Origin: Udeniomyces pyricola | Taxonomy: Eukaryota > Basidiomycota > Tremellomycetes > Cystofilobasidiales > Mrakiaceae | NCBI GenBank assembly: GCA_039545295.1 | Contig: BCIK01000021.1 | Span: forward strand, 434,001 to 498,000 | Direction of reading: 5' to 3' | Length of the DNA stretch: 64,000 bases | In this document: positions 35,501 to 45,201 of the stretch, one piece after another | Layout of the letters: the number at the start of each line of letters is the position of its first letter | Position numbering within the stretch: the stretch's first letter is position 1 | Translations under genes and position numbers: made by a program | The notes under the pieces: model-generated | Databases searched by the model: none | Told to the model about the DNA's origin: nothing | What the model saw: the letters and a program-made list of their open reading frames with translations, nothing else

Positions 35501-37058
35501 ACCCTGCTTGTTACTGCCTCTCCTTCCAATATGTTCAGTCCACTTTCCTCCTCGCGTGGAAGCTTATATTTGACTCGTTCGAAGACGCTTCTCTTCGCAT
35601 CAAGTCGTCACACATCGAGCAGATCCGCAACTCGGATCTCGTCTCCCTTACCCTCCTTCCTACTGTCTTCTCGCTCTTGACCGTTGGAGCCCCCTCGACT
35701 GATCGCAAGTTTGATGTCGGATGCTGGCAGATTGACGAGTTCGTCATGGAGAGTGAGTTCATTTGTTGTTGCCGCGACAATCAATGTCCTTCAGCCGCTG
35801 TTATTCACATATACCTTCTCGCTGCGCGTTCATCTGGTTTCTAGTGTACGATCCAGAAGAGCCCACCGGTCTTTCTGTTCTCGCCGCATTCCTCTTCTAC
35901 AAGGGCCTTGTCCATGTTCCGGTACGATACTCGGCCTTATTTTCGAGTTTACCATTGGTAGCTGAGACTGACCTTGTTTACACATCTTCATCGCGTAGTC
36001 ACTCATTCGAACATGGTGGCTTGAGTGCAAAGACCGACAGCTCTCCATGGCCGTTGCATCGTACGTACTTCGCTCATCTTACCTGTTACGTCTCACTGTT
36101 ACCACATGCTCATACGTCGCGATCCTTCCCTTTTCTCTTTTGTTCTTTAGCCTCACGAGCAAGGCGTTCTCACCCGTCATCATCGATCATGAACTATCGA
36201 CACTTCGAGATCCGGCTGCCTTGTCGGAGCTTCAAGACGACAGCCTGACAGTAAAGATTCTCCCTGCTGTCAATGAAGTCGTAAGCCTTGCGTTCCTCTG
36301 AACCTCATCCGTCTTACAAACCATGTGCTACAACCCTCAAAGCTCATCCGACGTCTCGTCCTCTCTGTCCCTCTTTATCTTACAGACTGCCCAATACGTT
36401 GTCGACGAGCAGCCGATGGAGATTGCCATTCGTCTCCCGGCCGATTATCCGCTCCATGGTGTCGAAGTCAAGGACGTTCGGCGGGTGGGTGTGACTGAAG
36501 CGAAGTGGCGGGCGTGGTTGCTTGCCGTTCAACAAGTCGTTACGAGTCGAGATGGGCTTGTTCTTGACGCGCTCACGCTTTTCAAGAGGAACGTCAGCCT
36601 TCATTTCGCCGGTGTCGTCGATTGTGCTATTGTGCGTCTAAGCTTCTTCCCTTCACTCTCCCCCCCCCCCCTTTCCTCTCTCCCTCCCTTTGTTTCTCAG
36701 ATTGGCTCAGTTGGAATCATGAACCCGACGCTCACCTCGATCCATATTGTCTCCCTTTGCTCTCCTCGAGCAGTGTTACTCCATCATCAGTGTCAACGAC
36801 CGAACGCTGCCAAACCGGACGTGCAAGACCTGCTCGAACAAGTTCCATGGCTCTTGCCTCTACAAGGTCCGTTTCTCGGGTCGTGCTCGTTTACTCGGAG
36901 GTGTTGGAATCGGGATCCGTCGTGTCCGGTTGCTGGCACATGCTGACTGGCGAACCTCTTCCGTGATTTTGTTTCTATTATCTTTTGTGGTTGTTACTTG
37001 ACAGTGGTTCAACACGTCCCATTCGAGCTCGTGCCCACTCTGCCGAAGTCTCTTTTAG
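29568..37058 (+). CDS. LTN1: E3 ubiquitin-protein ligase listerin (ribosome quality control)
   Basis: Listerin (Ltn1/Rkr1) ubiquitinates stalled nascent chains on 60S subunits as part of the ribosome quality-control complex. The N-terminal domain is recognised by LVVVLRKLGKKDEVTRRRALEDLQ after a basic, Ala-rich start. A long HEAT/ARM-like helical middle follows over some 6 kb in about 14 or more exons, including large ones at about 30364-31220, 32558-32930 and 33028-34110. A C-terminal RWD-like part (MEIAIRLPADYPLHGVEVKDV) precedes the RING. The RING is split: DCAI joins CYSIISVNDRTLPNRTC, then KTCSNKFHGSCLYK and WFNTSHSSSCPLCRSLF, so all eight zinc ligands are present and the stop follows directly, as in the family. 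The protein is probably about 1,700-1,800 residues. The acidic insert near 31400 (SDDEGSDEGSDDEDE) is not conserved. Confidence 0.93.
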
Positions 37059-37374
37059 ATCGTCTCCTCCTTTCTTTACCCTCGTTAATCCTCTTTCTTC
37101 TATTTCCATCTTTCGTTCTCCATTGATCTGTTTATTCTTGTCAACATGTGTAGCATCTTCCGTACCTTCTCATCTGCTCCTTTTTCCTATCTCACCCTAG
37201 CCTCGAGCATTTACCTGAATATCCTTGCCGTTTGCTTTCCATCGTCCTCGTAGACTCGCTATCAATCCTTATGTGTCACATTCACATACTATTCCAAGGG
37301 AAGAAAAGAACCCCAAGCATTGATCATCGCAATACGTGATACATCCGTCGTCTTCCAGTAGACTCAGGCCCAAA
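37059..37374. other. Intergenic region between convergent genes LTN1 and the LOTUS-repeat gene
   Basis: No gene seen in about 315 bases. T- and C-rich, presumably carrying both 3' untranslated regions. Confidence 0.5.
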
Positions 37375-39078
37375 TTACCCCTTACGCCACACTCGTTCTG
37401 CAAGGTAGTCTGGGGTCAATCGAATCCACGCTTCACCCTTAGCACTCATACCCAACTCTACGATACCAAGCGCCATCGCTTGTTGCGCATACTGCTTCCA
37501 TTTAGTGAAGCCGGCAGCTCGGTAACTTTCTTTCGCACCGGTAAATTGAGAAACAACGTTAGTTCTTGATGGTGGTGGGTCACGAGGAAGGCCTCGGAGA
37601 ATATCGATGAGTTTGGTATATGGGCGGAGCAGGCTTGGGCAGACATCAACGGCAAGCCTAGAGACGGTCGGGTTCGAATATTGAGCGCTACAAGAAGGGG
37701 GTTTAACTGTGACAAACGACTGCTTCGTCGAGACTGGTTGATGGTAGCTGGGGGCGAGTCGAATGGTGTCGACACCGTTCTTTTTGGTATTTCCCAACTC
37801 TATGATACCATGCTTGACCGCTAGCTTGATGAACTTTTTCCAGTTCGGGACTCCGGCGGCTTGGCAGGTCGCTTCCATCATGGGGACCATTCTTTCATAT
37901 ACAGTGGTCTCCTTCGGAACTGGGTTCCGAGGCAAGGCGTTCAAAACGCTGATCAGTTTCTCGAACGGAACAAGTTGAGGTGACGAGAGGAAATGATTGC
38001 TAGGAGCTGCGCCCAATTCAGTGGTGGGTTTAGGCACTTTCACGTCAGCTAAAGGAATCTGGTGAGATAACGCAGTTGGCTTTGTCGTCAATGTCGGCTG
38101 AGTGGTGGGTTTGGGGACTTGCACGTTGGCTGAGGGAATCTGCTGGGACGGCGCTGCAGTTGGCTTTGTCGCCATCGCCGGCTGAGGGAGACAGTAGCGA
38201 GGGGTCAGACAGACCCATGCTTGAAGACCTTTTCCGCCCAACTGGCAGATCCCAAGCTCTTCCGCTCGATCGAGAAACGGCATCCATTTGTTGAAGCCAG
38301 CTGCTTTATAGATTTCCTTTGGCTTGGCGAATTTAGGGGGAATCTGGTCACGACATGGCGGTGGATGGTGTGGCATAGCTTGAAGAGCCTCAATTAGGGG
38401 TTGGAAGGGTTGTATAATAGACGAGTCGGGACCGTTCGACAGCTGTGTGGGCGTGGAAGGCGACTCAGGAGAGGCAGTCAGAAAATTGAAGGCCTCTTTT
38501 GCCTTTGATGTCGTCTTAGCGTCGTTCAGATGGGGGCTTGGTGGTCGTGAGTGTGAGCTCGAGCGAGAGGGAGACTTGAGAGAGCGGAATGGCTCGGCGG
38601 GGGAACGGGAAGAAGAGGCGTCAAGCGTCGTTGGGGTGATGGGCGGCAGTGACTTGGTAGTCGACTTGACAGGCGAGGACGGGGGCGAGAGACTGTAGTC
38701 AGAAAGGTTGCCATATTCAGAGTTGACGTCGAGCGACATGAGAGACAACGAGGGCGAATGAGGTCGAGATGCTTTGGAGATGTGGTGGCTTTGGTGAGCG
38801 ATGTTCAAGTTGAGCGAGGCGTCGTCGATGTGAGATGTCGTGCAGGTTCCGGCTTCGGCCATCAGACTTAGCACGATATCGAGAAGGGTATTGACTCTCT
38901 CCTGTGCAGCTGTCAGATCGTCCTGAAGCCGTCTGGCGAGATAGATGACGTCTTGAGCGGTTAGAGTCGTCATGGTAGGAGAGCCGGCAGCTGAGGATGG
39001 GCGCGCACGCAAGGAATCTCGTCGCGATGAGGACGGACGGGGGACGTTGGAGATTTGAGGACTTTGAGAAATTGCCAT
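37375..39078 (-). CDS. Intronless protein with three tandem LOTUS/OST-HTH-like repeats
   Basis: A single 567-codon frame, uninterrupted in a genome where nearly every other gene is split. The start is the ATG at 39078; the frame is open 33 codons further but begins with GTG. Residues 1-220 are Ser/Pro-rich and disordered apart from a helical piece, AQDVIYLARRLQDDLTAAQ. Three related units follow at about 224-295, 371-445 and 485-558. Each runs L(I)xxLxxxPRxPxP, then xxYxAAGFxKWxxF, then AxxxGIxELG, then WxxLTPxY. This layout resembles the winged-helix OST-HTH/LOTUS domain found in RNA-regulating proteins, including some fungal NYN-domain proteins, but no nuclease domain is present here. The linker between units 1 and 2 is itself duplicated (IPSANVQVPKPTT / IPLADVKVPKPTT). 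An RNA- or protein-binding adaptor role is inference. Confidence 0.7.
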   Translation of the reverse strand: MAISQSPQISNVPRPSSSRRDSLRARPSSAAGSPTMTTLTAQDVIYLARRLQDDLTAAQERVNTLLDIVLSLMAEAGTCTTSHIDDASLNLNIAHQSHHISKASRPHSPSLSLMSLDVNSEYGNLSDYSLSPPSSPVKSTTKSLPPITPTTLDASSSRSPAEPFRSLKSPSRSSSHSRPPSPHLNDAKTTSKAKEAFNFLTASPESPSTPTQLSNGPDSSIIQPFQPLIEALQAMPHHPPPCRDQIPPKFAKPKEIYKAAGFNKWMPFLDRAEELGICQLGGKGLQAWVCLTPRYCLPQPAMATKPTAAPSQQIPSANVQVPKPTTQPTLTTKPTALSHQIPLADVKVPKPTTELGAAPSNHFLSSPQLVPFEKLISVLNALPRNPVPKETTVYERMVPMMEATCQAAGVPNWKKFIKLAVKHGIIELGNTKKNGVDTIRLAPSYHQPVSTKQSFVTVKPPSCSAQYSNPTVSRLAVDVCPSLLRPYTKLIDILRGLPRDPPPSRTNVVSQFTGAKESYRAAGFTKWKQYAQQAMALGIVELGMSAKGEAWIRLTPDYLAERVWRKG

Positions 39079-39656
39079 GACGATCTCAGCGACGACAACC
39101 TTAGCCGGGAGGGAAAGTGCAAAGACGGGAAACGAAACGTTGCAAGGTACGCACGCTACTTGACCTGGGGTTATCACAGGTCAGGTCGACTTGGTGTCGC
39201 CCGGAGCTTGCGAGTCAATCACGTGACTTGAGCGCTAGATAGATAATAATAGCCTTTGGCCGCCGAGATTGTCATGTTCTCCAGCATATGCATGTTCAAG
39301 AGTCACCACATCGGCCATACGATAGCTTTGTCGTTTTCATGATATATAACTCAGCCATCGATATATATTTCACGCCATCACATGCGCATATCCCACCGCA
39401 GTTGCACATTGCACGTTGTACGTTGTACGTTGCCTGGCCGGCGCGTCGACGCTGACCACTTTCCATCTGCTTGGCATACATATATGCCACGCGTCCTGGA
39501 TGATCGATCAAGCTAGCTCCGGCAAGACGCGAAGAGCTGACGCGTATAACTTGTAGGATCCCGCCTACTTGCGCCAACGGCCAACATCCGACGCCCCTTG
39601 TAACTCCCAACCCATCCCACTTTGATCGTTCTCACTAGTCTCCCATTCACCCACCT
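39079..39656. promoter_or_regulatory. Divergent intergenic region, LOTUS-repeat gene and unknown gene
   Basis: Shared upstream DNA of a minus- and a plus-strand gene. It contains AT-rich pieces (GATATATAACTC near 39340, CATACATATATGCC near 39474) and a small repeat GCACGTTGTACGTTGTACGTTG near 39411-39432. No regulatory protein can be assigned. Confidence 0.45.
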
Positions 39657-41441
39657 ATGACCTCGATCCCGTCCCCTCCAGTCCTCGCAACGTATCTCGG
39701 CCAACATCTCCACGATCTCCTCGCGTGTTCGGCGCCGCCTTCGCCTCACCCGGTTCTTCAACGCGCCCTCCCATATCTCGTGGCGGGCCTTCGACAATGG
39801 AGTCTTCACATGTATCGAGAGGCCGAACGGATCGTAACCGAACAAAAGGAGCTGGAGAGTGGTCCGAAAGGGGCTACTTATCGGACCGGTCCGGGCGTGC
39901 TCGACGCGTCTCAAGTGGGGGCGACGCACAGAGAGCGGATCAAGGGCAAAGGTCGCGAGTGCACTCCTGATACCTCCTTCAATACGCAAGTCAAGAGGCT
40001 AGACAAAGGGGATCTTAAATGGCTACTTGGAATACTGAGGAAGCGAGAGGCCAAGGAAATCAAGGGGGAAGAGACGGAATGGTTGATCCAAATCTGGGTA
40101 AGTGTACATAAAGATCCAACTCTTCTGCTTGATATTATTCGCGTATTCCCCACTAACCTGCTACAGCAGCAGTTTGACAGAGAAATCACATACAACCAAC
40201 GTGCTGTTTTTGACCTGTTTCCGTATGTGACTGTTCTGACAACACATTTCGGTTCATCACTACATCTCTTTGCAGCACATCCAAATGTCCCTCTTGACAT
40301 CTCCCAGGACCTCTGTCCTCGAGCTTATTGACGAATACTTCCCACCAACCGATCTTCTTCTTCTCCGTCAGCATGAACCGCTTGCGACACAAGAACCGAG
40401 TCCGACGCGTTGGGAGGTGCACGATGCTCGAGCGGCCTCGTTCCGACGGTCCGCGAAATTATTCTCTACTACCGTCCAGAATTTTATCAAGGACTATAAG
40501 GGAAGCGAAGAAGAGTATGTATTCGTGCCCCTTCAGATTAGAGTGGCCATGTACATGGGTAAAAGTGCATTTTTCTGAACGATATCTTTGTCCTTCTACT
40601 TTCTCTTTTCATCTGATCGAAACGAGGCAGTCTCATCCCAACTCTCCGTCACAGCAGACTCCAGGTTCCTCCTCCGCATGACCTTCCCTTGGAACCTTCC
40701 ACCACTATTGGACAATTACAGACCGGTCTGACTCGTTGGACGAAAGACATCGTCTCTGTTTACGAGCGCATGATCAAGATTGGCGAGCAGTTATCGGTCA
40801 CGAAGGAGAAGTCGACTTTGAGATTGTCAACAGTACTGGATCCGAAAACTCAGGCGGCGACAGTTCGCTCTGATCTTCAGGCTGTCGGTCAGGATACAGC
40901 GGTCTTGAGCTCAGATGTGGTTGAAGTCGTTGCTTTTCCTCTCGCCTCTGTCACTTCCGGATCTCCTCCCACATCCGACTCGGCGTTTCCTTCCGCTTCC
41001 ACACGAATCAATCTGCCACCACCCAACCCTTCCATACCATCGACCAGTAAGAAACGTCCTCGAGAGTCCATCGTACTTTCCGCTCCGATCTCCATCAACC
41101 GCTCGGCCTCGTCTCCCCACCCATCCTCTTTCAAGAGGTCGCGAACAATCATGCAAAACCCCATCTCGCCTGCTCCGGGAACCCTCTCATCCGAGAGGAT
41201 AGTACAGAGCGGAGGACCAGCTCAGCCAGCCGATCGCGCACGGTTAAGAAAGACGTTTAATCGATCTGTCATCGAGGACGACGACGATGACGACGAGGTC
41301 CTGGATATACGGGTGGGAGAGAAGAGGAGTGTCGAGGCCGCAGGGATCAAGAGCCAGAAAGAAGCCAAGGGGCAGCGAAGGGATCAAGATGAGAAAGAGG
41401 GGTACAGCGGAGAGATGAACTGGACAGCGAGTTTCGATTGA
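39657..41441 (+). CDS. Unrecognised, probably nuclear protein with acidic C-terminus
   Basis: I do not recognise the family. Exons 39657-40097, 40276-40550 and 40631-41441 keep frame and give about 508 residues. The N-terminal half looks folded and helical: LATYLGQHLHDLL, DLKWLLGILRKREAKEI, EWLIQIWHIQMSLLTSP, SVLELIDEYFPPTDLLLL. After the second intron, PPPHDLPLEPSTTIGQLQTG and RWTKDIVSVYERMIKIGEQL continue the fold. The C-terminal 170 residues are Ser/Pro-rich, with basic KKRPRES and FKRSRT clusters and an acidic IEDDDDDDEVLDI stretch that resembles a SUMO-interacting motif. This points to a nuclear protein, but function is unknown. The second donor (gt at 40551) was chosen because the next gt leads to an early stop. 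Confidence 0.62.
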
Positions 41442-41904
41442 ATATGATAGGCATGACAAGTAGTCGATGGTAACAGTGCGAGCATGTGGCTTAGTGAGAC
41501 TAGGCCAAGAAATGCATCCATATATGGGTAAAACCAAGAACAAATGACTTTGTTAACAAACAAGGATAGAGGGTTGGGATTGGGATGGAAAGCAGATGAT
41601 GTTGGGGATTTGGCGAAAGGGGGAAATGGGGAAGAGAGAAAGGGAGCAAGAACCAGCTTGCGAAAGTAGTACAAGGAACATCGAGGTCGATAGCCAACAA
41701 GAAGAAGAAACAAAAAAAGGATAGAAGGGTAGATCAAAGAAAAGCAGGAGGGGTATCTTTCAGACCATACGTTCAGAGCGCGAGGCGAACAAAACACAGA
41801 AAGGCATGGGATGGGGTATAGTAAGTGTTCCGAATGACAGGAAACGTGGCTCATGGCAAAAAAAAATTAACTCACATAAAGATCTGGATGAAGGAGTGCT
41901 GTAG
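41442..41904. other. Intergenic region between convergent genes
   Basis: No gene seen. A/G-rich on the plus strand, presumably 3' flanks of the unknown gene (+) and OPY2 (-). Confidence 0.45.
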
Positions 41905-44306
41905 CTAGCTCGTTTTGTCATGACTCATGGCGGAACTTGCGTTCGAAGGACCCGCGCCGTGGCCCCACTGACGATCTGGGAGGGGAGCTGGTGGAATGAA
42001 ATCGAAGGAGCCCAGCGAATACTGAAAACGCAAACAGCGGCAAGGATCATATTAGTCATAGACCAGGGGATGGAGTGGATCAAAAAGAAACCAAACGCAC
42101 TTGAGTGTCACGGTGACCGCCGTCACCATTACCACCACCGATGGGAGGGGGTCTCGGCAGGGTCGTCGAAGAGGGCATGGCGAACGGATAAGACCCCAAT
42201 CCCAACGAGTGCGACGTGAATGCCGTGCCAGAGCTCGATCTGTCTCTCTCTTGGGCTCCACTGGGAGGTTCGAGATCGCTTAGATCTGTTTCCTCCGGGT
42301 GCTGTTCAAGATCCGCTCCCTTCTCGAGCTTGGCCTTCCGTCCACCTATGCTCCGCACGCTGCCCGAGCGGAAGAGCGTATTATTCTGCTCCTGTCCAAC
42401 CTTGACGATTGTCGCAGACCCAAGAATGACGGAACCTTGACTTTGCGAAGACGCGGTGCTGTATGGTCGGTCACCTCTCGAGGCTGTCGTCTCGGCGACT
42501 GAGAGTCGGGAGTGTGGGGCCAGAGTTTCGACCGTGTACGGTTGGGAAGAGGCGCGGGCGTTGGTGTCGTTGAACGGGTCGTGAGGTTCGCGAACCGGGG
42601 ACGGAATCGGAGAGGATGGTTCTGATGACCCAGTGGTATTGGCAGCTTGGGAAAGAGGGGATCGTCCTGCCACAGGTTTGGCACTCGTGAGTCGGTCCGA
42701 GGCTTTGGGTTGGGTGTTCGAGGGAGATGAGGGGAATGCAGAGGGTGGAAGCCTTGTGCCACCCGGTCCCAGCTGAATAACATTGGCTCTTTGAGCCACA
42801 CCGACGTTAACAGTCGAGATGGTTGGGGTATCAAGAGCAAAGTTGGTCGAGTTGAACGATAGGAAGGAAGGAGCGACACTCTGACGTGAGTTGCCCGAGC
42901 TGGCATCGTCGATGGGCGCTCCTCTCGGAACAGCAACGCCTGACTTGGTAGTTGCATGCTGAGGACCGTATTTGATACCCAAGTCAAGGTTAGGATCGCG
43001 CAGAGGACGGCTCGGGGGTCCGCCAGCAGCAGAGTGAGGCGTGGAGATGGGTCGACCGTAGGATGGACCAGGCACGTAGGCAATGGGGATGACGTTGGTC
43101 GACTGAGATAGGAACGAGTTTGAGGTTGCAATTGAGGCGGAGTCCGAAAAGGGATCTGGGGGACGTTGTAGGCCTGAGGGGGAAGTCGGGCGATTGGAAG
43201 GATGGGAGGGGTCGAGATTGATGGAATGGGTCGAGTACACCTTGAGAGTGCGACCAGCGACTGATGGGTCGTGAGTGACAGGCGTCAGCGACCTCGTTTG
43301 AGTCATAGGAAATCCTGCTGGATCCAGCTCGATGCTACCACCAGAGTTGCCTCCTTGAGACTGATGGCGCTGGTGAAGTCCTCCTGTTGGTTGAGGCGAT
43401 CGAAGACCGAGAGAGAGCGCCTCTTGTTCGGCCCGTTTGGCTCTCGCTTCGAGTTCGGCTAGTCGAGCAAGTCCCCTTGCCTGAAGTAAGGAAGCAAGTT
43501 CGTGTATCAGTCATGTTAGTTGTCCATGAATCAGGCCCTGCAAGTGAAGGAGACAAGCAGGGTTCACGATGAGAAAAAAGAGGGGGGAAAGTGCAAGGGC
43601 GGACCTTCTTCTTCCGCAGCCACCACCAAACTCCCAAGCTGACCAGCACGAGTACAGCAACGATCGGACCTGCTATGATGCCTGGGTTGACGCCTCCTCC
43701 ACCTGACTTGCCGTTGGCGACCGTATTACCAGTCTTATCATTGACGCACTTGACCGTGGCGCAAGTGGTTTTTGTTCTGTCAGATAAAAGAAAGGAACGG
43801 ATAGAGACCAAAGACAGAAAAGACGCAAACAACGCGTGAAGTGTGAGCATGATGAAGCCTGACAGCGTGCCAGACTAAGAGTGTGATTGTGAGCGCTTTT
43901 CATCATCCTCGATTGTAGTCGCTGATAGAGAGCGTATGGTGTAGCACAAGGTGAAGTTGAGACAGGAAGCAGGGAGAGGGGGAATGAGGATGGAGACAAG
44001 GCTGGAGGCATGTGCGTGAACTACCAAGCCAAGCTTGGTTGTTCCACAAGATCGAAGAGACCAGGCGTAACGACCCAGACACAGAGCTGGTCTAGACAGC
44101 TCTCTCTCTCTCTCTCTCTCTACGAGTGACTCTTGAGCCGAGGCAAACGATGGCCATTGAAAGATGAAGAGGGACGACGGAACGAACCTGGCAGTCAAGA
44201 CACAGCTCCAGCCCGATTCGCAATCACACGACGGCGTGTTCGGACAATCGACGTCGCGCTTCTCGCGGACCATTCGATGCAGGCTGGAGAGGGGCGAGTT
44301 ATCCAT
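41905..44306 (-). CDS. OPY2: Opy2-like membrane anchor protein
   Basis: Opy2 anchors Ste50-Ste11 at the plasma membrane in the HOG and filamentation MAP-kinase pathways. The short extracellular N-terminus has the Opy2 cysteine cluster: DVDCPNTPSCDCESGWSC, then joined across an intron to TARTKTTCATVKCVNDK. One membrane segment (GPIVAVLVLVSLGVWWWL) and a basic LRKKK stop-transfer follow. Exon 3 starts at 43480 (ARGLARLAELEARAKRAEQ) and runs to about 42102, a Ser/Pro-rich cytoplasmic tail of roughly 460 residues. A final exon from an acceptor near 42021 would add YSLGSFDFIPPAPLPDRQ and end at 41905; otherwise the frame ends at 42080. The start at 44306 (MDNSPLSSLHRMV) lacks an obvious signal peptide, so type III topology is likely. 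Identity rests on the cysteine pattern and topology. Confidence 0.75.
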
Positions 44307-45201
44307 AGGTGGCGGAAGGAGAGAAAGAGAGAGAGCGCGCGTGAGGAAGCAGAGTTGATGAGTGTTTGGAGCGGTTGGGAAAGGGGATGTGGATGTGGAT
44401 GTGGATGTGGATGTGGATGTGGGAATGACGGATACTGGATACTGGATCAAGGAGCGTGTTGGGTGTAATGGAAGGACGGGTCAAGACAGGACGAGTCCAA
44501 GGACGGCGGGGAAGGGGGAACGAAACGAGGGTGGTTGATCTGTGGTCGTACAGGCTGGTCTGGTCCTCTAGTCCCCTGGTCCTGCCTGTCTCTTGGCCGG
44601 AAAAAGGGCGAGGCCTCAACTGCGCATGACTTGCCTGCGCCGATGATCCGATCGAGACGAGACGAGACGAGATCGAGATGCCATGGCTATTGTACCATAT
44701 GATAATAATATATAATATGTCGTGATATCCATCATTGCATGAATTGTGTATCCTTCTCGTGTCCCCACAGCCTCACCAGGCCTCCTCATCCATCATCAGT
44801 CATACGTACACAAGTCTCCATCGATCGTCACATTTTTCCGTATTGCTACTCCAAAGTCAGAACACCAACGTTTGAGGATAGTGATCATCAGGTCATCTAA
44901 TAGATGGCCAGCGTACATGTATGGCGCAAGAAAAGGTATAAGTTTGAATTCATGGTTCGCATGGTTCGATCTGAGGGATATAAATTCATGGCCGCCAATT
45001 ATCGAGCAGGCACGAGTAGAAATGGATATAAATGACAAAAGAAACGTCTTGCAGAACGAAAACGTCGGACAGAGGGTGAATTGGCAAACCGGACCAGATA
45101 CGAGTATGAAGCAAGTAAAAGCAAATTGAGGAGATATATAGATGGGTTTAAGCAAAGTAGCGAGCAGTTACAGAGAGATAGAGAATATTCACGTGACAAG
45201 A
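44307..45201. promoter_or_regulatory. Upstream region of OPY2 and 3' flank of the LRR membrane gene
   Basis: About 900 bases without a convincing gene. It contains a (GATGTG)n hexamer repeat at about 44385-44421, a (GAGAC)n piece near 44655 and AT-rich DNA near 44700. Confidence 0.45.
44385..44421. repeat. (GATGTG)n hexanucleotide repeat
   Basis: About six tandem GATGTG copies upstream of OPY2. Confidence 0.9.

Noticed and set aside
39079..39177. N-terminal extension of the LOTUS-repeat protein
   Set aside because: The extension starts with GTG, not ATG; the first ATG is at 39078.
40551..40630. Donor gt at 40559 in the unknown gene
   Set aside because: It shifts frame to an early stop; the gt at 40551 keeps a long open frame.
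43335..44450. Poly-Ser-Thr frame (STSTSTSTSTS) near 44400 as the Opy2 signal region
   Set aside because: It is translation of the (GATGTG)n repeat upstream of the ATG at 44306.
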